In this document: piece by piece, positions 26,070-35,400 of the stretch
Layout of the letters: each line of letters starts with the position of its first letter
How positions within the stretch are numbered: the stretch's first letter is position 1
Source: CAWAHD01 sp963781785
Lineage (GTDB): Bacteria; Planctomycetota; Planctomycetia; Isosphaerales; Isosphaeraceae
Reading direction: 5' to 3'
NCBI GenBank assembly: GCA_963781785.1
Contig: CAWAHD010000002.1
Location: forward strand, 3,782,001-3,846,000
Length of the DNA: 64,000 bases
The notes under the pieces: generated by a model
Told to the model about the DNA's origin: nothing
What the model saw: the letters and a program-made list of their open reading frames with translations, nothing else
Database searches by the model: none
Made by a program: the position numbers and the translations under genes

Positions 26070-29000
26070 ATACTGGGCGCTCGACGAAAACGTCGTTAGC
26101 CACCATGATGTTGCCGGTGCCGGGCGTCGCCAGAGTAGCGGCTACCGCCTGCTCGACCGGAGTGCCGCTGGTGTTCCCATTGATGCCCAAGGGGTAGGGG
26201 CCGGGCGCCGGCTGTTGGCCGGTGGCGGCATTGGCCTCAGTGAGGGCCGTGACGCTCGACCAGGGCGAGGTGGACGAGGAGGGGTCGCCGCCGATGCTGT
26301 CAGTGCCAGGGACGTAACTCTGGATGAAGTTCGCGCCAGCGTTGATCGTGACCGTCCCGACGTCGATGCTTGCGTTGACAACCACGCTGCCTTGGCTCGT
26401 CACCGAGAGCACGGTTGGCGGAGCTGAGATGTTTCCGTCGAGGTCAATATCCGGGCTGGTGAAGTTGTCGCCTTCGAAATTGGAGTTCCCCGGAGCCGTC
26501 GCGTTGAACGTGTTCGTGATCGTGATCGTGGGCGCCACGGAGGTATTGGCGGCCTGGATTGTGAACGACGGCGCGGTCATGTTCTGATTGACTCCCCCGA
26601 TGGCCGAGTTGCTCGTGACAGTCGTTCCATCGAAGAAGACAGTGCCGCCGAAGCTTTGCGGGATCGTGATCTGGCCAACGCTCAGGTAGGCAGGGCTGTT
26701 GTTGGTGATGGTAACGCTCACATTGCCAGGCGCGATCAGGCTACCGCTGCCCTCAAGGTTATTGCCGTTCACGTAGATCGTGCCAGCCTCGGCAAAGATG
26801 GGGGCGAGCCTGATGAATGGTACAGCGTCAATCGCGCCGGGGTAGACTACGGTTCCGTCGGTTTCGGTCTGGGCCAGGCCTAGTTGTGATAATTCAGCCT
26901 CAACCTGCTGGATGTCTGACTCATAGGCGGCCACGGCGGCAGTGTCGCCTGTGTAGGCGACCACCAAGCTCTCCAGATTCGCAAGCTCGGTCGTCAGGTC
27001 GTCGACGAGGTTTTCTGTATCCTGGGTGAACGTGATGGGACCGGTCACCGTGTAATCGGTCGGGTTTTTCAGGATGTCCGACTGGATCGTCAGTGACTGG
27101 ACGTTGTCGATGCCGAGCTGGATCGTGCCATTGACGGTAACCGTGGTCGTCGTGTTGACGATGCCGGTGCCGGTATGAACGTCCGAGGAAACGCCGTTGC
27201 CGCCGAGCAAGCTGGCCACGCCGCTGGTCACGGCGGTGAGCCAGTCCTTGCCGATACCGACTGCGTTCGTGACCGCATTGCCGTGTTGTTCAGCCATGAG
27301 GTTGGCGTTGCCCGCGGCCTGGAGCAATGCGCCGGATGCGACATTGACGGTGTTGGTCTGGTCGGTCTCGCATTTCGAGGTGAGTTCGAACGTCGGGACG
27401 GCCGAGGCGTTCAGCTCGTAAGCGGTCGATCCCGTGGTCAGATCGTTGAGATCGCCGCTCATATCACCGCCGGCGATCAGGTTCAGGTTGCCCTGCGCCT
27501 GCACGACGGCGCCTGGATCGACGTTGACGGCGTCATCTTCGGCGATGGTTGCTTCACCGGCGATTGCGCCCGGTGAAGCTGCGCCGTAGGTGTGGACCGT
27601 GGGTGCTACCGTGAGGTCGGCGGTGGTGCGGGTGTCGAGGTTGACGTCGCCCACCGTGTAAATGGTGGCATTGGGGCCGATCTGGGCAGTTGCATCGTTG
27701 GTATCGGCGTGAATGGTCGACGTGGCGTCAGAGTTGTCGATCAATCCGCCGGTATCGAGGTCCACGTTGTCGGAGCCATCGACGTTGTTCAAGGCGTACA
27801 GCTCGAACAGGCCTGGGTCGGCAATGCTGCCTGTGACATCGATACTGGCACTCGCGCCCACGTCCGCAGTGGTGTTGTTAGCGATGGTCGTCGTGCTCTG
27901 GGCGGCGTTGCCCACCAGCACGCCACCCGACCCGGCGCTGACGTTATTCTGGCCCGAGGGAACCAGGTTTTTCTCGGTCGTGTTCGTTGCTAGAACCTGG
28001 AGGCTCTGGGTGACGATCTGAGCGAAGTTGCCGATGTGGGCGTTGACCGTGGAGTTGTCAGTGTTGTTGGCCCACGAGCCGCTCTTACCGGCCAGAGCGG
28101 CCTGGGTCGTATTGGTCTGGCTGTCGAACTGGGCGGTGTGCAGCGCACTGATCGAGAGGCTCAAGAGATCGAGGCTCGTCCCCGGGCCGGTGTTATCGGC
28201 GATGGAGGCGGATGTGCTGCCCGTGGTGTTGGTATCAGCCATTGCGGCAGCACCGGCGACCACGCCGCCGCTACCTGAGACTGCCTGGGCGAAGTTGACA
28301 TCATCACCATCGGCCGAGATCGAGAGCGCAGGTCCGCTGCTTTGCTGGTATTCCACCGGCTCGCCGAGATAGAAGCTGTTGGGGCCGACGTCGATGTGGC
28401 TTGTGCCGCTACTCTGCGACAGGGCCGTCGCCGGGTCGAAGGCAACCGGTGCGGCCCCGATCAGATCGACGGGGGTTAGTAGGTGGTCGCCTACGGAGAA
28501 CTTCGGCTGGGAAAGGGCGATTGTGATGGCGCCGCTGCCAGGCTGCGGGAACTTGCCGCCGGATGTCATGAGCGCGTTCTGCGACGAGCTTGCCAGGCTG
28601 ATCAGGTTGGGGTTGGACGGATCAGGGACCACATAATAGATTGTCCCGTCCTTGAGGTTGCTGATCGGATCGCCTGCACTCAAGGAGACGTCCGTGCCCA
28701 CCGTCGCACTCGTGACGGCGCTCGACACGGCGGTCGCCGTGTTGGATCCCGCCGCGATGATCCCGCCAAAGCTACTGGTGCCCAGCGCGGACTGGTCGGT
28801 GAAGTTGTTCGCCTCGACGTTGACCACATTCGAGATGTAGAGCGTCGTCTGGTTGGCAATGGAACTGGTGACGGTCCCGGTGTCACTGGCGGTGCTCGTG
28901 GTGGCAGTGGCGCCAACCAAGTACGCGCCGGCTGATCCGCTGGCGCTGGAGCTGACGGTGTCGTTGCTGTTGGGAGGGGATGACCCCGTGCTGAGGTCCG

Positions 29001-29553
29001 GGAGAATCGAGGGCTCGATGACGACTCCTAGGTTAGCATGAGGGCCCGTGAGGGAAGCCCCCACGCCGACATCCAGGGTAGCGGCGATGATCGTGGTGCC
29101 GTTGCCGCCCGCTGTCGCGGTCACGGTCGGAGCGTCGGTCGCGCTGGCGACCGATGCGCCGACGGCAGCCACGCCCGCAGACACGCCGGTGACCTGAGCG
29201 ATGGCCTGGGGTGTGACGTTCGCAGTGACACTGACGGTATCGGCCACATCGATCTGGCCGCCGTTGCCGGTGGTAGCGGTGATCGTCGGGTCGATGATGG
29301 CTGTGCCATCAGCCCCGTCGCCGGCGACGACTCCGCCTGAGGCCGCGGTGGAGTCGGCCGTCGCGCTGTCAACGCCGGTCGCGGTGATCGACACATCGCC
29401 TCCGCTGGTCAGGTTGACGTCCGCATCTGAATGGGCAACGGTCCAGCCGCCGTCAACGGCCGTGGCGAGGCTGATGCCGACGCCGACCACGCCCAGCCCT
29501 GCGCCGATCGCCTGCGCCTGGGCGTTCGGTTGCGACGTCGCCTCCAGCGACAC
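26038..29553 (-). CDS. Giant surface protein, fourth segment
   Basis: Open frame of 1171 residues. Coding in this frame actually starts upstream, at about 29660 (AILVGAAGSDATSTASPTVN), where the previous segment's frame breaks. It is dominated by repeated beta units of the form VxGSGGVVAG followed by ITATGVDSATADSTAASGG-like stretches, with many IGxxA and TVTAxAGGNGTTI patterns. It ends by running out of frame after MVANDVF at about 26088. There is no start codon with a ribosome site. I read it as internal sequence of the same giant gene. Confidence 0.75.
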   Translation of the reverse strand: MSLEATSQPNAQAQAIGAGLGVVGVGISLATAVDGGWTVAHSDADVNLTSGGDVSITATGVDSATADSTAASGGVVAGDGADGTAIIDPTITATTGNGGQIDVADTVSVTANVTPQAIAQVTGVSAGVAAVGASVASATDAPTVTATAGGNGTTIIAATLDVGVGASLTGPHANLGVVIEPSILPDLSTGSSPPNSNDTVSSSASGSAGAYLVGATATTSTASDTGTVTSSIANQTTLYISNVVNVEANNFTDQSALGTSSFGGIIAAGSNTATAVSSAVTSATVGTDVSLSAGDPISNLKDGTIYYVVPDPSNPNLISLASSSQNALMTSGGKFPQPGSGAITIALSQPKFSVGDHLLTPVDLIGAAPVAFDPATALSQSSGTSHIDVGPNSFYLGEPVEYQQSSGPALSISADGDDVNFAQAVSGSGGVVAGAAAMADTNTTGSTSASIADNTGPGTSLDLLSLSISALHTAQFDSQTNTTQAALAGKSGSWANNTDNSTVNAHIGNFAQIVTQSLQVLATNTTEKNLVPSGQNNVSAGSGGVLVGNAAQSTTTIANNTTADVGASASIDVTGSIADPGLFELYALNNVDGSDNVDLDTGGLIDNSDATSTIHADTNDATAQIGPNATIYTVGDVNLDTRTTADLTVAPTVHTYGAASPGAIAGEATIAEDDAVNVDPGAVVQAQGNLNLIAGGDMSGDLNDLTTGSTAYELNASAVPTFELTSKCETDQTNTVNVASGALLQAAGNANLMAEQHGNAVTNAVGIGKDWLTAVTSGVASLLGGNGVSSDVHTGTGIVNTTTTVTVNGTIQLGIDNVQSLTIQSDILKNPTDYTVTGPITFTQDTENLVDDLTTELANLESLVVAYTGDTAAVAAYESDIQQVEAELSQLGLAQTETDGTVVYPGAIDAVPFIRLAPIFAEAGTIYVNGNNLEGSGSLIAPGNVSVTITNNSPAYLSVGQITIPQSFGGTVFFDGTTVTSNSAIGGVNQNMTAPSFTIQAANTSVAPTITITNTFNATAPGNSNFEGDNFTSPDIDLDGNISAPPTVLSVTSQGSVVVNASIDVGTVTINAGANFIQSYVPGTDSIGGDPSSSTSPWSSVTALTEANAATGQQPAPGPYPLGINGNTSGTPVEQAVAATLATPGTGNIMVANDVFVERPVFERRRHHPER

Positions 29554-31781
29554 GTCGTACCCCGCCGTGAGCGAGGCACCGGCGGCGATGCCGGCGTTGA
29601 CGGTGGGGGATGCCGTTGACGTCGCATCCGATCCGGCGGCACCGACCAGGATCGCGCTGCGCTGGAACCGGCCATGGAGTCGGCGTCCCCATTATACTGG
29701 TCGGCCTTCACGGTGATTTCGTCGCTCGCCTGGAGTTGGGCACCGGCGCCGATCTCAGCCGAGACGTTGGGAGAACCAACAGCGTTGGCAATGGATGCTC
29801 CCAGCGACGCGGCCGCTGTGATGGTGACCCCGAGCGCCGTGGCGGACGCGCCTCCGCCGGCCTCAGCAGAGTCATAGATGCTGCCGCTGACGGTCACGTT
29901 GCCGGAAATGGAGGCGCTGACGGTCGGATTGGACTCGGCGCTGGCGTACACACCCGTCGCACCCGTGTACCCGGCCGCGACTCCGTACGACTCTGCCGTG
30001 GGCGAGTCGTAGGAGTCAGCCTCCACGGTGACTTCGGTGACGGTTCCGATCTGGCCGATCTGGGCGCCGGAGCTGATGCCGGCCGACGGCCCGCCGGCGG
30101 CACTCGCGATTGCAACGCCCACCCCGGCCGCGACGCCTCCGAAGTCACCGCCCAATGCCTGCGCCGATAGTGAGCGGTCCGACTCGGCCGTGACCTCAAC
30201 TCCTACCCCGCTGGCTTGCGGGATCGTTACCCCGCTGTTGAGCGTGGCTGACTCGGTGCTCGAGTCCTGGATGTCGACGACCTGGGCGCCGACGCCGACA
30301 ATACCGGCTGTTCCAGCAAAGGCGGTGCCGCTTGAAGTGTCGTTCTGGAGGTCGGCGTCGACAATCACGCTGCTGCCGGCGCTGATCGTGGACATCTGGT
30401 CGATGTACGACTGCGTATTCGCATCAATGTTGGCGATATCGACCGACCCGCCGATCCCGACGGCCCCAGCCGATAGGCCGCCCACCATGCCGGTGTAGTT
30501 GACTTCGCTATCAGCTTCGATGTCGACGACGCCCCCCGCAGTTACGCTGACGCCGGAACTGATGAACGCCACCGTGCCTGCTGACACCGCCGTGCTGTTG
30601 ACCGCGCTGGCAACCGGGTCACCGGTTATCGAGCCGCTGAGCCCGCTCTGGGCCGAGCTGATGTTGCCGCTGATATCCTGTGTGTTGCCGGCCGCGCCGT
30701 TATTGTTCGGGGCGGTCAGCGAGCCGATCAGAGCTGATGCCCCTCCTGCCTGGCCTTCTGCATTTGTGCCGGAGCTGGCGAGCCCATTGTTCGGAAGGGC
30801 GTCTACGGTGCCATCGCTCGCGTTGCCGTCGGTATAGCCGGCGCTGTACGGCTGGCCGATCGACCAGACCGATACCGACCCGACCAAGCCCACGATTCCG
30901 ACGGCGGCGCCCAGCGCGTAGGTCGAAACGCCGTCGTCAGAGAGAGCGTTGACCGCGACGTAGCTAATCGCGTCGACGACGGAGCCGCTCGCGATGTAAG
31001 CCTGGGTCGAGTTGTTCATGAGGCCGACGTCGACGCCGCCGGCAATGCCGGCGATGCCTCCGCCCAGCCCGCCCGCAAATGAGAAGTCGGAGGCCTGGTT
31101 GACCGCCGAGACGTTGACGGCCTGGTTCGAGCTGGCCTCGCTCGAGCTGGTGTTGATGTGCGCGTCATCGTCGATAAAGGCCTGCGTGTCCGAATCGAAG
31201 ATCTCGACCGATACGCCTCCAGCCAGGCCGGTGAAGAAGCCAGCGGCGCCGGCCGCCACGACGTTGGTGAGGCTCTCATTGGTGGCCGCCTGAACTGCGA
31301 CACCATAGAACTCAGAGTCAGTCCCGAAGCCCGCCCCGCTGAAAATGCCCGACAGGCTGGATCCATTGCCCAGGGCGTTGACCGTCGCGTGGCTGCCGAT
31401 GAAAGCCTCGGTGTCCTTGTCCAGGAGAGCAATACCGACCGCACCGCCGACGCCCGCTCCGACGGCTCCGACCGAGAGGCTGCCCGTGATCAGGTAAGCA
31501 ACCGTGCCGTCGGTGGCGTCGACCAGGATGCTGCCGCCTGCGTTCACTTCTGCACCGCCGGCATCCGTCGTTGCGCTATCGCCGATATACGCCCACGTCG
31601 TATCGTTCACACGGACGTACGAGACCGAACCGCCGACGGAGGCAGTGCCGGAGACGGCTCCGGCCGCGGCGATCGACAGGACGTCGCCGCCGGAGTGCGC
31701 TTCGACCTCGATATTGCCATCGGCAGCCACGATCGCGCCGTCGTCGATCGCCGCCGTGGTTGTGTTGTTGATCACCACCAC
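29409..31781 (-). CDS. Giant surface protein, third segment
   Basis: Open frame of 790 residues whose genuine coding begins at about 31920 (AINASNSGANSGQSVLVAAG) and is lost after DQYNGDADSMAGS at about 29660. Below that point the frame becomes Arg/Pro-rich shadow sequence. The content is the same alternating pattern of short beta units (VNTGGxxVDA, VAAGAAGFFTGLAGGVSVEI and similar), predicted secreted. No own start or ribosome site is evident. Confidence 0.75.
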   Translation of the reverse strand: MVVINNTTTAAIDDGAIVAADGNIEVEAHSGGDVLSIAAAGAVSGTASVGGSVSYVRVNDTTWAYIGDSATTDAGGAEVNAGGSILVDATDGTVAYLITGSLSVGAVGAGVGGAVGIALLDKDTEAFIGSHATVNALGNGSSLSGIFSGAGFGTDSEFYGVAVQAATNESLTNVVAAGAAGFFTGLAGGVSVEIFDSDTQAFIDDDAHINTSSSEASSNQAVNVSAVNQASDFSFAGGLGGGIAGIAGGVDVGLMNNSTQAYIASGSVVDAISYVAVNALSDDGVSTYALGAAVGIVGLVGSVSVWSIGQPYSAGYTDGNASDGTVDALPNNGLASSGTNAEGQAGGASALIGSLTAPNNNGAAGNTQDISGNISSAQSGLSGSITGDPVASAVNSTAVSAGTVAFISSGVSVTAGGVVDIEADSEVNYTGMVGGLSAGAVGIGGSVDIANIDANTQSYIDQMSTISAGSSVIVDADLQNDTSSGTAFAGTAGIVGVGAQVVDIQDSSTESATLNSGVTIPQASGVGVEVTAESDRSLSAQALGGDFGGVAAGVGVAIASAAGGPSAGISSGAQIGQIGTVTEVTVEADSYDSPTAESYGVAAGYTGATGVYASAESNPTVSASISGNVTVSGSIYDSAEAGGGASATALGVTITAAASLGASIANAVGSPNVSAEIGAGAQLQASDEITVKADQYNGDADSMAGSSAARSWSVPPDRMRRQRHPPPSTPASPPVPRSRRGTTCRWRRRRNRTPRRRRSAQGWAWSASASASPRPLTAAGPLPIQMRTST

Positions 31782-32377
31782 GACGACACCCGGCGTGACG
31801 CTGGCCGTGCCCGAGATCGATAGCGCAGCGGCAATCCCCAGGAACGAGGCGTCGTTGCCGGCTGCGACGAGGACCGACTGGCCGCTGTTGGCACCGCTGT
31901 TGCTCGCGTTGATCGCAGCGCCGAGCCGATGTACGCGTCGGTATGGTTGGTCAGCACAGCGACCGAGCCGCTCAGGTTCACTGCGACGGACCCTGAAACG
32001 CCGCCGTCGACGCTGACGCCCTGCAAGGCGTCGGAATTCATGGCCGTGATTGCCAGCCCGGAGACCGTTTGTGTAACAGGCGTGGCGATCCGCTCCTGGT
32101 CGAGCCTGGGGCTGGTCAAACTATTCCCGGAGCCGGTCAAATTGGCACTGATCGGCTTCGGCGCAACGACGCCGACCGATGAGTCGTACGGAGCGTATGA
32201 GATGCTGAACTGGCCATTGTCGCCTTCGACCGAGTTGCTGCCCAATCCCCTGGCTCCGATGTGGGCGCCGGCCCCGATGAAGGCTTCAGTTGTCTTGGTG
32301 ATGACCGGTACTCCCGCCGCCGCCCCGATGCTGGCCGTGCCGGACCCCGAGAAGTTGCCCGACAAGATGTTGAGCAC
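31772..32377 (-). CDS. Giant surface protein, second segment
   Basis: Open frame of 201 residues with coding from about 32460 (RPAGATTVQASGSILVAASE reads straight into it) to about 31920, where DAYIGSA ends in shadow sequence. Between 32460 and about 32545 the protein reads in yet another frame (VGTVAIVGSAGVYVLLITTR), so two shifts lie within 90 bp. The repeats match the flanking segments (TKTTEAFIGAGAHIGA). Confidence 0.7.
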   Translation of the reverse strand: MLNILSGNFSGSGTASIGAAAGVPVITKTTEAFIGAGAHIGARGLGSNSVEGDNGQFSISYAPYDSSVGVVAPKPISANLTGSGNSLTSPRLDQERIATPVTQTVSGLAITAMNSDALQGVSVDGGVSGSVAVNLSGSVAVLTNHTDAYIGSALRSTRATAVPTAASRSSSQPATTPRSWGLPLRYRSRARPASRRVSSWW

Positions 32378-32448
32378 GGTTTGCTCCGACGCCGCGACCA
32401 GGATGCTCCCGCTCGCCTGGACGGTCGTGGCACCTGCAGGTCGGGTTG

Positions 32449-35400
32449 TCAGGGTCGTCGCCGATGAATGCTCGCGTGGTGATCAAGAGGACATAAACTC
32501 CGGCCGATCCGACGATCGCGACGGTGCCGACTTGCGCCAACCGCCCCGGTTACCGAGGTGAGGTTCTCGGCCGAAATGGCCTGGACAAGGACGTTGCCGT
32601 CGACAGTAACCGTGGCCGTTGCGATATACGCCTGTGTGTTCTTGGTGATCGAGTCGATGTCGACCCCCGCGCCCAAGCCAGCGTCAGCTCCTGCGGCGAG
32701 CGCACCGGCCGTGCTCAAGAGCGTGAGCAAGTCGGCTGCCGTGACCATAACGCCTGGTCCGCTCCCCGGCGAGCCATCGGTGGCTGTGATGTTCGCCCCC
32801 GGGGCGACGTAGGCCAATGTAGCGTCGTTGAGATCGTTGACCGCGGCCGAGCCAGCGATGGCCGCCGTCAGCGAGGCCGAGCCGCCGACGGCGGTCGTCT
32901 GCAAGTTCTGGAACGCCGTCGCCGTGACGGCCATCCCGGTGAATGACGTCGTGGCACCCGGTGAATTGCCAGTGAGGACCTGGATTGCACCCACGGTCCC
33001 CGCGGCCGTGATCTTATCGTTGGACCCGATGTATGCATTGGTGTTCTCGGTATCGACAACCGTCGAGACCGCGGCACCGACGCTCGCGTTGCCACCTACG
33101 TCGAGCTGGCCGGCGAGCGTGGTCACCGCCGACTGATGGCTCGCCTGAACGAGCACGCTGCCCTTGGCGTCGACCGTCGTATCGTGGTCGACGAAGGCAT
33201 TGGTCGTGAGCGACAAAACCTCGATCGAGGCCGTCCCGGCGATGCCCACCGACTCGCCGAGGCCAGCCGCCGCCGTGACCGAGTTGAACGTTCCGTTCGT
33301 GCCCGACTCGACCGCGACGTTCTGGGCCGCGTCGACCGTCGCCAAGTCGGAGATGTAGGCCTGCGTATCCTCGGTGACGATGTTCACGTCGAGGGCCGCG
33401 CCGACTCCAACGTTGGTACCGCCGCCGACCCCGCCGGCCCAGTCCGTGATCGTCATCGTGTCGGACGCTGACACGGTCACCCCTTGGTCGGAGTTGGCGG
33501 TCGGGTAAGTCGCCGTGCCGGTCAAGGTATTGAGCGACACGTTATTGTTGATGTAGGCAGTCGTCGTCTCGGTGATCACGTTGACGATGAACGAGCCGGC
33601 GACGCCTGTTCCGCCCGACGCGATCCCCGCGCCCGCGGCGAACGCGGTCGGATGGAGCCCCGAGATATCGGGGATGCCGAATGACGAGGGGATGCTGTCG
33701 GCCGACGGACTGAACGACGACTGCGCCGTGACCTGGGTAAGGTCGGCGACATTCGCCTCAACGTTGGCGTCGATGAACGAGAGCGTCGTGTCGTTGACCA
33801 CGTTGACGGCGACGGCGGCACCCGCGCCAGTACTTCCGCCCATGGCGAGGGTGAAAGCGATGTTCTGAAGCGTGTTCACGCTCGATGATTCAACGGCGAG
33901 GCCGCCGAACGACTTGAGCTGGGTGCCAGCGCCGATCGAGGCCTGCGTGTTCACGGTGATGACGTTGATCCCGACCGAGCCGGCGACGCCGACCTGCTTC
34001 CCGTTCCCCTCGCCCAGCCCCTGCGACGTGAAGTCGTTCACCTTCCCGCTTGTCTCGAGTGCAGTCACGTTCACGCCATGAGCGGAAATGACGTCGGAGG
34101 AGCCGATCGTGGCATTGTTGGTCACGTTGGCGACGTTCAACGACACGGCGGCACCGATCGAATCCTGGTTGGTCGCTGCCTGGCCGTTGGCCAGGGCATT
34201 GGCGCTGGTCTGGTTGGTGGTTCCGGCCGTGAGCAATCCCCCGGATGTCACCGTCAGACCGTCATCGATCGAGGCGACCGCGCTGGTCGTTATCACGTTG
34301 ACCGAGACGGCCGCAGCGATACCCACTTGCGATTGGCCCTTGCTGCCACCCGATGCACTGCTCGCTTTGCTGGTGGGCGAGGTCAACTGGCTGTTCGACG
34401 AGGGCGGCAGCGCGATTTCGGGTGACTTCAAGCCTCCTTCTGACTCGGCGAACGCGGCCTGGTTGACGGTCTCCTGGTCCGCGGTACCGTTGCTGCCGGT
34501 GGTCTTGGAGCTGGAGCTGGGGGCCCCGTTCTCGCTGGCCTTGGCCGTGGCCTGGCCCGACGCGGTGGCTGCCGCGGTGACCGACACGGCGCCCCCGGCC
34601 GTCACGTTGCGGTCCAGGTCAGCCAGGAAGGAGTCTTGCACGTCATTGACAACCACCGTGGCCCCGATGCCGACGCTCCCGCCCTGGTCGGCGGCGTCGG
34701 CATCCGCCGACGAAACCACCGTGAACGACCCGCTGGCTCCGATCGTGACCGCGCCAGTGGCATTGAGCGTCTGAGTGTCCGAACCGACCCGGGCCGTCGT
34801 CAGGTCGCTGGCAATCACGATCGCGATGCCCGCGCCGACTGCCACCGATCCGGCCGCCCCGTTCTTCGCCGTGGTCGTGATCGTGTGGGGCGAGCTTGCG
34901 GTGACCGTCACGCCGCCTGCACCGGTCAGGCTTGCTCCATCCTCCACCTCGGAGTCGGTGGTGTCCGAAATGATGTTCAGGGCGAGCGACCCACCGACGC
35001 CGACGTTGCTGGCTGAGACGCCGCTGTTCGTCGCGGGCACGGCCGTCGCGGTGTCAGCCGAGTTGTTTACCGAAGTCAACGAGACGTTGCCGGCGCCGGC
35101 CGCGACCGAGGCGCCGGTCTCGATCAGGGCTTGACTGGTATCGCTCACGATGTTGACCGCGACTGAACCGGCCACGCCCGCGGTCGCCTTTTTGCCGCCG
35201 GCTCCGGAGGTTGCCGAGGCGGTGAACGAATTCATCGGTGTACCGGTGCCGGTCATGCCTGCATTGACCAACACATCCTGGGTGTTGATCGTCGTCGGCC
35301 GGCCGGTGGCTGACTGGATCGTCGCCTCGTCCGAAGCATTGACCAGGTTCAAGGCCACTGCCGCGCCGACACCGGTCTGATCCATTCCCGAGGCGTTCCC

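Noticed and set aside
26038..32560. Programmed ribosomal frameshifting to express the giant protein
   Set aside because: Five sites with different local sequences, no shared slippery heptamer, and similar breaks in unrelated genes argue for indel errors or decay instead.
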